This document shows, one piece after another, positions 35,431 to 46,690 of a DNA stretch of 64,000 nt. The stretch is from contig JAUIRK010000106.1 of assembly GCA_030549495.1 (NCBI GenBank), forward strand, positions 825,001 to 889,000, read 5' to 3'. The notes below the pieces were generated by a model. It saw nothing but the letters and a program-made list of their open reading frames with translations, was not told the DNA's origin and searched no databases. The position numbers were made by a program, and so were the translations under genes. Origin of the DNA: Nectonema munidae (taxonomy: Eukaryota > Nematomorpha > Nectonematoida > Nectonematidae). The stretch's first letter is position 1, and each line of letters begins with the position of its first letter.

Positions 35431-36251
35431 TGCTTTCAAAGAAAAGTTACATCTCTGTCGTCGACGAGTTGAAAAAGGTAATCTTTTGAATTTTCCATTA
35501 CTCGAAGAAATGAGCGATGAAGATGAGTCCCTAATTCCAAGTGTTCGAGAAGAAATTGGTATCCAAGTCATTTGGTGGATCTTTTGAAGGGGGAAATCTA
35601 GAAGCCTCTGAAAAATGGATAATAAATCCATATTCTTTTAATTTGGATTATATGCCGAATGATGAAACGTTGAAAGATGATCTTATTGAATTGCGCACAA
35701 ACTGTGTTTTTGAAATGCAGTTTGAAAGCAAAACTTTGGAACAATATTGGTGCTCGGCAATGGAGATGTTTCCAAGACTTTGTAAAAAAGCACAACGTAT
35801 GCTTATTCCATTTGTGACAACAGCGAGTACGGATTTAGTACCCTTTTGTCAATAAAGACTAAATCAAAAATCGCTTGAGTGCACAAGCAGATATGCGAAT
35901 TGCTATCAGTAGCAAAGTACTACGTTTTGAAAAACTCATATCCAAAAAAAAGGAGCAAAAAAGTCATTAAATTTAGGGTGGACTTTGTATAAAATTATTA
36001 GCTTTTTAAAAGAGAATAAAAAATTAAACTATTTTTTAAAATAGAAGTTGTTTGGATGCAGATTGTTTCATTTTATTTTCATTTTTGTTAATATAAACCT
36101 CATAAAAAATGATTATGCAAATTTTTGTCCTTTTTATATTTCAACTTTTCTTTTAAATAAATTTGTAAATTTTCATTACATAAACTGTAAGGGGTGCAAA
36201 AAAAAATTTTTTTTGAGGGGTACGGAGCGTCAAAAAGTTTGGGAACCACTG
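35431..36251 (+). pseudogene. hAT transposase C-terminal relic of the ZBED5/FAM200 type, with right terminal repeat
   Basis: The frame from about 35431 reads LNAFKEKLHLCRRRVEKGN, like the 'AFxxKLxLW' segment of ZBED5/FAM200/SCAND3-type hAT proteins. After a frame change 35541-35855 gives INPYSFNLDYMPND, LIELRTNCVFEMQFE and QYWCSAMEMFPRLCKKA, then ILPFVTT-like MLIPFVTTAS. This is the diagnostic C-terminal block of that group. The N-terminal BED finger and catalytic centre are missing. The 3' end is clear: GAGGGGTACGGAGCGTC and AGTTTGGGAACCACTG at 36217-36251 form a classic hAT terminal repeat. The left partner is lost at the junction with the neighbouring hAT. Confidence 0.82.
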
Positions 36252-38198
36252 GTCTAGATAGATATCTTTTCAAGTATTTGATTATATGATATAGAAATTG
36301 CAATGAAAATAACTTCAGCACAGGTAAAGAAAGTGGGTGGCTAGCCACCGAATTACCCCCCCCCCCCCCTGTATTCGCCCTTGGTATATTCGTTTTTATC
36401 TTTTTATTACTATGCTCCTTCTACAGATTAGAAAATACGAATACGTTTTGAAACATTTATGCTCTTTTTGATCTCATTTCAAAATTACAATATTTACACT
36501 AATTCAAAATTTTTCCTGTTGTTCATTTCTAGTCAAATCATAAGTAATCTTTATATTTCTTACATTATGTTAATCGACATATTAGCGATAAATTAAAGAG
36601 TTCAAAAACATGAAAAATATGTTTTAAAAGAACAAACCCAAAAGCCAAATGTTCATTGTTTTTCTACCTTTTGTCATTTTGTAGGAAATAGCACTCGAAA
36701 ATTGCAAAAATATTTCTAAGAATTTTTCCAAAAATTCTGAACTTCCGCTTGCCAAATAAATATTTTTTTTAATTTGTTTTAAAGGGTTGATGATTACTGA
36801 TATCTGAAAAAGCATGATTTGAAGAATAAGGCAAGGAAAAGTCAATCTCTTCAGAAAAACATATTCGCTTTCTCAAACATTACCAGCATTCATCAATAAT
36901 ACAATCGATACCCTCTTGATCAAAGCAATAAACAATTTGAAGGAATGCAAAAATAACTTTTGTCTATATCAATATTTTGTGTATAACATGAGTGAGACTT
37001 AAATGAGGCTATGGACCTCATTTAAGTCCATCTAGGCTTTAGAGGGCAACAATAAAATTGGGTTCTATGAATATTTTATAAGATTTTTCAATGTAATTTG
37101 GCAAAAATATAATTTTTTAACTATATGCAGTTATTTTGCATGCTTTTAGATGGTTTTCAGGAAAGTGAGTACGAGAAAATTCGATTTTCGACAATTCAGT
37201 CTCAAAAATTCGGTCGAAGGCAATTTTGTAGTATGAGAATACGCTGCTATGCGAATTTGTTCCTTAAATTACATGGGCAGTACCTAATTATTTTAATATC
37301 AATGAGTTTGGAACCTAATTTTATAATGACCGAATGCTCGGGAAACGAATTTTCTAGTAGCGAATTACCTTGAGCAAAAATTGTAAAAGCTTTAATAAAA
37401 TTAAGGTTATAACTGTAAAATTAATTAGAAAATACTTTTTTTCTTAAAACAAATTGCCTCTTTTTTAAAATTAGATTTTTAACCATTGGGAAATTTTTAC
37501 ACAAAAAACTTTCCACAAAGTTTTCAATTAATAATGATTTCTTTGATAAAGATCTATCAATTTGTAATCAATTTTCAAGTTTCAAAGAAGGTTTAAACTG
37601 GTAGTTGTTATTGATGCTGCAGAAAGGGGAATAAAACTAATACAAGACCATGCTAGTATTCTAACAAAGAATAAAATGAAAAACAAAATGTCGACATGTG
37701 TTCTACAAAATGTCTCTAAAAAAGAAAACTTATACAAGAGGCACAAAACAAATTTTTTTAAATAAAAACCATATCATTGTTAATTTTTAGAGTATTAAAG
37801 TTTTTTTTTTAGAAATTTAGTGAAGTGTTATATATGTCAGCGGGTTGCAATAGACGGAAGTAACATAATTAAAATTATTAAATTTTTGGTAATTTAAGAT
37901 CTACCATATTGTTTATGTATGTGTTGTTTTAAGACAGTATGGTAAGATGGGAAAAAGGATAATTTTCTTATCATACTAACTTTGCAGGAGAAATTTAATG
38001 AAAGCGTCTCTTCTCTATATCATATAAACTTGTAAGAAGTAGTCACACAGCGAAGTAGTTTTGCCATTCTTTGTACTTTTCCGTATGGTTTAACATATCT
38101 CAAGATTATGATAAAAAATATTTTTAAACCCATTCTTTTTTAGAGTGCTTCCAAAAAAATTTATATTGTTAAAGGTGATATTGAAATCTGAAAAATTC
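36252..38198. other. AT-rich stretch, nothing recognised
   Basis: No gene is supported. A C-homopolymer lies at 36357-36371. Short frames (for example 37125-37373) match nothing. Confidence 0.5.
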
Positions 38199-38570
38199 AA
38201 AGGAACGTCTAACTGTAATGTTAGCATGGTTAGCAGAAGGAGGATAACTAAAGCTTTTGGTTGTTGGCAAATCTAAAAACTCTCCCTGTTTCCTACGAAT
38301 ATTGAAAAATTAACATTAAAGCTTGGATGAGTAGTTTAATATTTTGCATAACAAAATGAGAATAAATAAAAAAAATGTTGCTATTAATTGATAATTTAGC
38401 AGGTCATCCTCTAGAATTAGATGAAGTTTTAAATATAAAACTTTTTTTGTCCTCAAATACAACATATAAACTACAAATATGCCCTGCAGAAGTTATTAAA
38501 AACTTCAGACTTTTTACCGAAAAAGAACTGTTCTGTTTTTTTTTATGTAAAAGATATTGAAAACGTTTCA
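38199..38570 (+). pseudogene. pogo/Tigger-type transposase (DDE_1) fragment
   Basis: KERLTVMLAWLAEGG at 38199 and, after a stop, LKLLVVGKSKNSPCF match the 'KERxTVLLxANAxGxxKLKPLVIGKSKxPRCF' block of Tc1/mariner-pogo transposases. The frame 38375-38560 then gives LLLIDNLAGHP with the second catalytic Asp, and IKLFLSSNTTYKLQIC with VIKNF, equal to the 'LPPNTTSLIQPxDQGVIxxFK' block. The first catalytic Asp, the DNA-binding domains and the ends are absent. It is a short, dead relic. Confidence 0.82.
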
Positions 38571-39209
38571 GATCTTTCAAAAAAAAGTTACTATCTTGAA
38601 ATTTTCAGTTTCATCATGCAAGTCAATTTCCTCTACACCTATTCAAAAAATAATTTATCAAATACGGCTTCAAAAAAGATCCAATTGAGAATGTTATAAA
38701 TGAAACGGAAATTGATTATGCACGAAATCATTTTGATGATAATATTGCAAGTTTTTTAATTCGGAAATTTTGCTCAAAGTGGCTTTTATGATTTACATAA
38801 AATTAGCGATAAAGGCAGAGAGCTGTTTGAAAAGAAAAACTTTGTTAAATTACTGAAGACTATATTAGATAAATTTTTTAGAAAGTACAAAAATATTCTT
38901 ATTATCTTAGTATTCTAATAAAAATTAAAATATTTTTTGTTTTGACTAACGATCTCTGAAAATTCTAGCAAATTTTAGGTTTTTTTTATTATTTTAAAAT
39001 TTTTTAACGATCATAAATTTTATTTATGCCACATTCTAATTTATAAATGATGCTGTTTTTATAGAATGATTTGATTTTTTTGTTTACTGTAAATAAATTT
39101 AAAATTGACATCTATATAACTGTTACGGAGACATTATTCAGAATATACCTGTAATTCAAACTAAATATATAACTCACTTTTGCACTCTATTTCCGAAACA
39201 TTTTCTAAA
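38571..39209. other. Unassigned decayed coding-like stretch
   Basis: Between 38650 and 38900 a plus-strand frame with one shift reads like protein (ETEIDYARNHFDDN, then GRELFEKKNFVKLL), but I do not recognise a family. It may be the C-terminal remainder of the pogo relic or of another element. The rest is AT-rich. Confidence 0.35.
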
Positions 39210-39830
39210 AAAGATATTACTATTGTTACATAGCCTTCACCGATTTGGGTTTCAAGGAACTTTTTTGAATTGGTTATCATCTTTTATTTCTTCCCGTCCT
39301 ACTTTTATTTTACTCTCAATATTGCTCACCTTCTATTTTACTGAACATTGCGATCTTTCAAGGTTCTATCTTAGGACCTATATTTTTTACTTTTCACAAA
39401 ATTTTTATTGTATGCAGATGATGTGCGAATCACTTATAAACTTCCTCATTCTTATATCGACGACGGTGTAAATAAAGTTAATCCTCTTCGTAAAATTACA
39501 TCATTGGTTAATAAGTTACCCTAAACAGAACAAATGCCAGTATAGGCAATTTTCTAACAGAAACACTCTGAATATACCTAAAATTAATTTTACAATAAAT
39601 GGAACTTTATGAAAAAGTTAATAATTTCAAATATTCAGGAATTATTCATGATTCTCACCTTACTTGGAAAGTACATATAAGTAGTCTGGTTTTAAAATTC
39701 TCTCGAGTATCTCGTGTCTTTTTTAAGTTTAAGAATATTGTTCCATTTGATTGTATGAAAAAGTTAATTTATGCATACGTTTATAAGCCTATTATCTATG
39801 GTTATCTTTTTTAGCGGATTCTAGCAAAGA
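39210..39830 (+). pseudogene. LINE reverse transcriptase fragment
   Basis: LHRFGFQGTFLNWLSSF at 39229 matches the 'LxxxGFxGxFLxWLxSF' region before the RT palm. It is followed, across frame changes, by a GSILGPIFFTF-like segment and a YADDVRITYKLPH-like segment around 39365-39445. The frame 39599-39814 carries KVNNFKYSGIIHDSHLTW and IYAYVYKPIIYG, equal to the 'FKYLGxxxDxxLxW' and 'LIxPxxxYG' blocks after the palm. It is a different lineage from the CR1-like copies at 13.9-20.6 kb. Stops and shifts are frequent, and no ends were identified. Confidence 0.78.
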
Positions 39831-41070
39831 TCTTTTGAACTGTCTTCAAGCCCTAATAATAAAATCTTCAAATTTATTAATAATACCAATTCCTATCATG
39901 TTCCCCCATTAAATATATTTAACTTGACTGTTTATATTTGTTGTGTTTTTGCTGTTTGTAAATTATTTGTCTTCTCTTTATATATACTTATGAAAATGTA
40001 TATGCATTCATATATATATATATATATATTATGAAATACTATGTACTATTTACTTTTCTTGTATCTAAATTTTATAAATTTATCTCCCATAAAAGTTGAT
40101 CATCTCGAAAGTAGTTTTCTCTTCTAATTGGTTAACTCCATTTTATATCATTATGCCCTATAGCGATGGATTTGCGAAATTTTTTTTTATGTTACTTACC
40201 TTACTTTTCATTGTTTGCATAAATTTAATTTAATTCAATAATATATAAAAAATAATTATATTGCAATAATAAATATTGAAGTTAAAAGTCGTAGTAGAAT
40301 TTTTGAATTGTTAAATATTTTTTGCCTTTTTTTGGTAAATTTTTTTGGCAAGTTTCAATCCAATTATGGCATAAAATAACGATTTTGAGAAAAAATTTAT
40401 TAAGGGAAAAATCAAAAATTTGTAAATCAAGAAAATATTATGTAAAGACTTTTAAAAATTATTATTGTATCAGTTTTAAAAATATTAATGCCTTTATTGC
40501 ATAAAATTAATCAAACTTTTGTGTCTGTCCGCATTCTCATTGATGACCATCTCATCATTCATATATTATTTGAATATTAAAGTTAACTTCAGTCAAAAGA
40601 GGTATGCTTGCCAATTTCATCACTAGTTAAAGGGTTTTACATTTTAAATACATTTACAAAACATTGATTTTCGTTATATTGTATAGTGGTGAACTTGTAC
40701 CTTTAAAAAAATTGGAAAACTTTTATTCATGTCTTATTGTTCATGATCAAACAAAGATTAAGGATAAATTATTAAGAGAGTTATGAGAACAAATCTTAAG
40801 ATCACAATTATTAGAGAATTTTTTTTAAGTATTAATAACGATATTAAATTTGTAAAAATATTTTAAACAAAATTTTCTATAAAAACGTTATGCTATAAAT
40901 TTTTGATACAATCTTATAGATTTGAATGTAAAAAAGAATATAAAAATTTTAAATTTAAAGTAAAATTAATTTGTAACATTAATTTGTTCAAGTTTTAAAT
41001 TTTGAGGGCGTTTGTCAATAGGTCTCCTTGATTTGAATTTTGACCTTCATTTCGCCTAGTTTAATTTTTA
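39831..41070. other. AT-rich stretch upstream of the phosphatase gene
   Basis: Contains a (TA)n microsatellite near 40010-40030. No gene is recognised. The promoter of the phosphatase gene should lie in its right part, but no clear core motif stands out. Confidence 0.5.
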
Positions 41071-41155
41071 ATGTCTGGAGCCTGCAAATTAATGACTAGA
41101 GAAGATTTTTTAGCCCTTTTTTCGAGAATCAATAACTTTTTTTTCGATTGTGATG
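41071..41155 (+). CDS. HAD phosphatase (PGP/PDXP-like), exon 1
   Basis: First coding exon of a haloacid-dehalogenase phosphatase of the phosphoglycolate / pyridoxal-phosphate / 4-nitrophenylphosphatase group. These cytosolic Mg2+-dependent enzymes remove phosphate through an aspartyl-phosphate intermediate. The start MSGACKLM has an in-frame TAA three codons upstream; a second Met lies at codon 8. The exon ends with FFFDCDG, HAD motif I: D26 would be the nucleophile and D28 the acid/base. The donor is after 41155 (G|GTATTT), phase 1, completed by GT at 49226 to give Gly29. Further exons: 49226-49293, 49826-49918, 55997-56134, 57495-57563, 62510-62660, 63314-63455. They join in one frame into 249 residues against about 320 in human PGP, so the C-terminal cap remainder lies beyond the window. 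Substrate is not decidable from sequence. Confidence 0.83.
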
Positions 41156-41498
41156 GTATTTTACTTATATTAATTTAGGCTCTCTTAGAGTAATGTCATT
41201 ACCGAAACAAGATAGGAAAATTTTTTTTTATTTAGTTATAGTTATACCCGGATTCGATCTTTTAGAATCCAGAGCTGTTCGGGCATTCTAGTTATTAGAG
41301 GCATGGTTTTTTAGTTTTTTCAATTTCTCTAGAGTTTAGTTGCGTTCCTCAATTTCCTTAGGTAATATAATTAAAAGATTTTGAAGTGAACTATGTTTGT
41401 AGTTTAGGAGACGCGCACTATCTATTAAAACGACGTATTCCCATATTTTAATGTTTATTAAGAAGCGGATTCTTCCCCAAATTAAATGTCTACCACCG

Positions 41499-41610
41499 TA
41501 GTTGTCAACCTTTTTAATCCTGAGGACCTGTCAAAATTTAATTCGTTTTGCAGTCTTAAATTTTACTTTCTCTCTAAGAACCGTTAATTTACTCCTGGTT
41601 GAGACCATTG
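41499..41610. repeat. Short hAT-like MITE remnant
   Basis: GTAGTTGTCAACCTTTTT at the left and CTGGTTGAGACCATTG at the right form an imperfect inverted pair of the CAGTGGTTCTCAACC type, 112 bases apart end to end. No target duplication could be confirmed. Confidence 0.5.
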
Positions 41611-42399
41611 ATTTAGCATAATACATCATTTAATTATGCCAAGTTGTTGGTTGCCCGTCTGAGATGGGATCTTCTCATCACGAGAGCTGGCTAAGTTATT
41701 TGTGCCATCTCAAGTCTTCCCAAATTAGCGTGATTTTCCATCATGTGGTTTTTATTATCATTTGATTTAGCTGTGGCATTATATTTTAATACTCTTTGCA
41801 ACGTAGGTCCTCTTATACATTCAAGAATTAATTCTTTCCAATGTTCTTCAAATAATTATGTTTCTTCCTGCACCTCTCCCTAATTTTAAATTGTTATAAG
41901 ATCATTTATTGTAGAATTGCGAATTTCTTAAATCATCGGCACTATTTAAAATGTCTTATAAATATTGAGTCGCTCACACGAATTATAAATGCCCATTCTA
42001 TATTAATGTTACTGTAAAAATTGAAATATACTTCTAAATACTTCTTGCTTTTACTTTTTTTTAATGAAAAGTTCGTAATATTTTTTTTGTGATAAAACTA
42101 GTTATGTCAACTCAGACAGTCTTTGACGTTTTTCGTAGGAAAATCGTTTTCAAATATATAAAATTACTTTGTAAAATAAAACAAATGATTATTAAAATTC
42201 TCGTCCCTTATAAATTAAGAGCCTGGTTTTCGAAAAATAATTGTCTTCTTATATTTTTTAAAGCACAACAATGTCCCATTGTGCATCAAAGGGTTAAACT
42301 GTCAAATATCATAACTATTATAATTCGGAACTATCTTTCTTCTAATATCCAATCAAATATGAACAGTGATTGATGATAAAATTAAATTATGAGTTTGTT

Positions 42400-42490
42400 T
42401 GGGCCTCAGAGCCAGAAAAAAATAGTCTGCCTCCACCTGCCGACCAGAAATATTTTAATCTCTGGCTCTGACTCCAGCTCCTTCAACTTT
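42400..42490. repeat. Element end with GGCTCTGACTCCAGCTCC
   Basis: A GC-richer patch with CAGAGCCAG at its left and CTGGCTCTGACTCCAG at its right. A similar patch at 43655-43760 carries CTGGCTCCGATTCCAG. Both look like terminal or subterminal parts of one MITE family, but a full element could not be delimited. Confidence 0.4.
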
Positions 42491-43878
42491 TTAAATCATT
42501 AATAAAAAAATGATTGTAGCTATATCTACACTTTAATTTTATATTTACGGAAATCATATCTACTCAAGCTTTTCGATAAAGGAAGACAAGGGAGCTGAAC
42601 CTCCTCTATCCATCTCCCGTGAGATACAAAAATGTATAAGTTCTCCTTAGTCTAATCTAACTCTATAAGAAAGCTTCTCTTTCTGGTTTGGAAGCTTTAT
42701 TTACTTCTTATTTCTAGATATATAATATTGATATACATATATTTCAACAACTATACTGAAATATTACAGATGCAGAAAGAGATCTATTAATATACATATC
42801 TACGTAATATATGTCGTCAATTAATACGGTATGTATTGAATGCAATACATTGTGTTATGTCTTGTGTTAGTTTTTGCATATGATATATAGAAAGAGAAGT
42901 AGTGAAAACTACTACTAGAATTATTATAGGTTCTTGGAAGGTTTCCCAAAACTTAAAATTTTCTCTAGCAATCTCTTACATCTGTTATATATGTTCTACT
43001 AGAAAATCTCTCCATTTCATGTAAATGTCATCACCACTCACACCATACATTCATTTAACTTATTTATATACTTTATATATTCACTATTTTTATTAGTGCT
43101 TATTTTATTTATATAAATAATTTATGATAAAGGCGTTGCTTTTTAACATTTTTATCTGATAAAAGCATACGTCTACTGATTAAAGTTTGATATATTCCTA
43201 TTTCAAAACCCCCATTTTCAAACATAAAAGATGAAAGTAATATATAAAAAATATATTACTTTAGAGTTTTTAATGATTAAGAAATTTAAATATTCTAAAA
43301 ACTGTAGTAGGTATCATACTAATATTGAATACATCTATAACTTTACACTTTTCAATAAGTAGACTGATTTGGACTAGTTGATTGAAGAGTTGGATCAGAA
43401 ACTAGATATCTTCCATTTGATTTTTTGACGATGGCGGTTTGTTTATACCTAGGTGGAGTTAGGGCTTCGTCAATGAAAAGAATTTTTTTAATGCAACAAT
43501 AATGAATTGTGCTGGTAAAAGTTTTTTTTACAATCATTTATATTCTCATCTAATTTCATTTTGAAGCTTTAGGAAATGAAAATTTAAATAAATTATAGGA
43601 AAAATAGAAATAGTTCAGATTTTGATTATATATCCTTCCGAAATAACTATGTATTTAAGTTGTCTGGATCCAGACATAGGAGCCATATTTTTGATCTTTC
43701 AGACTCAGGCTCCATGTAGACAAATCCTCTGGCTCCGATTCCAGCTTCGTAGTCCTGATTTTAACGCTCCATCCTTTAAAATGGCGATTCATTTTTTTCT
43801 ACAAACATTCATCAATGGGTTTTTCAAGGTGGATTAACTTAATAATTTATATATAAAATAATTAATCAATTTTTGAAT

Positions 43879-43989
43879 ACAATGCGCTGCTTGTATCGAA
43901 CTATGAGGAAAGTAGGCTTGATGGGGGATCGAACCCATGACTTTGAGTTATCGAAACCCAGTATCTAACCAACCTTACTCACGCCCCGT
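43879..43989 (-). repeat. tRNA-derived SINE, copy 1 (minus)
   Basis: On the minus strand it starts CACGGGGCGTGAGTAAGG and continues with TTGGTTAGATACTGG and the B box GGTTCGATCCC, then a body TTTCCTCATAGTTCGATAC. It aligns with 62004-62115 over about 110 bases at roughly 85 percent by eye. The A and B boxes suggest RNA polymerase III origin. Poly-A and target duplication are not clear. Confidence 0.75.
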
Positions 43990-45422
43990 GAAATCCCGGA
44001 GAAAATTATAGAAGCGTAGATTGACCGTTGACACCCCTAAGTAAAGTGACTGCTATTTTATCTATATTGATGGTGTGTATTTTGCTAATTTGCAAAATTT
44101 TGTACACTGCATTTGAATATTAATAATGTTGAAAACTGATTTCTTTATGGCTCAGTAGATATGTGGCGAAGAGCTTTGACTACCACTCTACAAAACCAGT
44201 TTTGAGATGTACAAAAGTTTAAGGTTTTAATCAGCTTTTAATGGTTCCTTTTTCTACTAGGCTGTTGCCATTTTACACCTTGCTTTACTGAAAACCTGAA
44301 GTGAATCATTAAATTTTTATATGAACATAAAATTTGTCTCAAAAATTATTGCTTTGACTGAGAATTTTTAAAAATAAATGATCAATATTCGTAACATCCT
44401 ACTCAATCATTTTACCTGATATCAATCATCGCTAAAAAGAGTACACATGAAGAGGTTGGCTTCGCTCCTCCCAATTTTTGTCCAATTATAAGGCGTTTTT
44501 TATAATTTTATCATTTAATGCTTGTGATTTCGAATTGTCTTTTTTGTTTTCATGGGAATTTACGGAGAAAATTATTAGTTACTGGTTTCCCAGAAATCAA
44601 TTATTTTTCAATCTTACTTCCAAAATTAATAAAGTAAATTTCTAATAAAAAATTAGTGATTATAAAATATTTAAATAAATCAATATCAATCTAAAAGATC
44701 CTAAAATTGATCTCTGTATTTTATACGCCTACAAGTTATCGAATAAATTCTGATAGCTTATATGAAAAAACAGACATTTTTGATTGTGGCATGAGATCAA
44801 TTTTCATTAATACTAATTCTTAGATATATATTTTTTTTGATCGAAGTAATATTAATTAAGATAAATACTTGTCAAGTTTATCATATGATTCTCATAGATT
44901 ATGTACGCATAGAGGAAGAAAGTATTAAAAAATGTAGAAAGCCATTCTTAGATTAATGTATTCTTAACGATATATCAAATAAAATTCATTTTACTTTTTA
45001 AACAATCAGATGAAGAATTGTTAAAACCCCGGAAGCAAATGTTATCTCGGAAGCAAAAATTTGCACTGGATCCCTGGTAAGAAATACTATATACTTAATA
45101 TATCCTTAACTCTAGAACTTTATAATCCCGTAAATATCCTCCCTTGTCCTCCACATTTATTTCATACGCATGTTATACTCCTTGAAAACAATACGGAAAA
45201 AACTCCTTAGGAATTTTGAATCTGATCACATTTGTTGGATAGAATCATGCCAATATATCTATTATAAACATTATAATGACATCCTTATCAATGTTAATGC
45301 CTGATATCTGAGAGGCTGTTCAAACTGGGGGTTGATAACAGATATTTATGGGTCGATAAATTTGATAAGATAAACAAACTTACCAAATTGTGTCATGCTT
45401 TTTTTACTTTATAGTAGTAATA

Positions 45423-46690
45423 GAAGAAGAAGAAGAAAAAATTTATTAAGCATCAAACTCTTAAACAAATCACATTAAAATATTTTAAATATGAACAAGA
45501 TAAAATTATCAACACAAATATTATAAAACAATATTATAAAGCATGCAGGGAAGTTCACAAGATCTATACAGACCGCTTAACATGATTCTCCCCGGAAAAC
45601 AATATTTCTAAAATTACAAAATAGATATGATCATGAAATAATTATTTTAGCATTTAAAATTAAATATAATATTTTAGGTATCAAATCAGTAATAATCTAA
45701 AGATATTAAGATATAAGATATTAAGGTATAAGATATATATATATAATATATATATATTTAATCGTGCAAATATTAAATATGAGAAATACGTTTACAAATA
45801 TAACAATTATTAGAATTACATGACGAAGCATAATTGGAGTAGAAATGCTTTTTGACTGTAGATATAAAACTTTTAAAATTTAAAGTATTTTGCATGTAAC
45901 AAATGAGTATTCCAAACACCGACACTTCTAAACTTCAGAGAACTTTTTGACTTTGATTTTTTGTATGAAGGAATAACTAAGTTATTTGAATTTCGAAGAT
46001 TATAGGATGTTGTTTCTTTAACTATAAGGAACCAATTGTCAAACACTTTTGGTAGGGAACAGGTGAAGTAGCTGACCAGAAATTTTAAAACTTGAAGCTT
46101 GTAAATGTCAGGGAACATAAGGAGATTGTTTTCTTTGAAAAAAGTTGAGGTATGGGACAGATACGGTAGATTAAATACTATCCTTATTGCCTTCTTTTGA
46201 AGTTTGACCAACACATCAAAATCCTTATATCCCCAATTCTGAACACTATAATACAAATGTGGAAGCAGTAAAGATTTATATATTTTTAGCTTTATATTGA
46301 CAGGAAATAAATGCTGAGTATATTTCATTAACCCAATAATTGAGTTAAGTTTACTATTTGTGTGTAAAATATGTTGATGCCACTTCAAATCATCTTTCAG
46401 TATTAATCCAAGGTAGTTAAAATAAGACACGACTTCAATTCCATGATTTTCAATATCAACTTTATCTTTATTTGAATTTGAAAAAAGCATTGCTTTTGAT
46501 TTTGTTCTGTTTATTAATAATCCATTGTTTCTACACCACTCAAAAACAGTACTTACTGATAAATCTATAAAATTTTTATAATTTCTAAAATTTTCCTTAA
46601 TGGAGTCATTTAACTTTAGGATTAATGTTAAGTCATCAGCGTAGAGAAGATGAAGAGCATTCAAATTTGAAAGATAAATAAATAATAAAT
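45423..46690 (-). pseudogene. 5'-truncated LINE, reverse transcriptase C-terminal half
   Basis: Minus strand, antisense within intron 1 of the phosphatase gene. The frame ending at 45873 contains HLLYADDLTLI with the intact catalytic YADD, VFEWCRNNGLLINRTKSK ('W-x-LxxNxxKT'), FNYLGLILKDDLKWHQH and SLLLPHLYYSVQNWG, then LQKKAIRIVF and HTSTFFKENNLLMF. This is the order found after the RT palm in several LINE clades. Sequence beyond about 46690 loses similarity, so the copy starts just before the YADD box: a dead 5' truncation although this frame is open for about 280 codons. The 3' side ends in (TTC)n at 45423-45440 (GAAGAAGAAGAAG on the plus strand). Clade not assigned; it is not the CR1-like family. 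Confidence 0.83.

Noticed and set aside
36357-36388. The opposite end of the hAT terminus at 33009, making one large element around both hAT relics
   Set aside because: The match is limited to a homopolymer and a few bases, and the flanking 8-mers differ.
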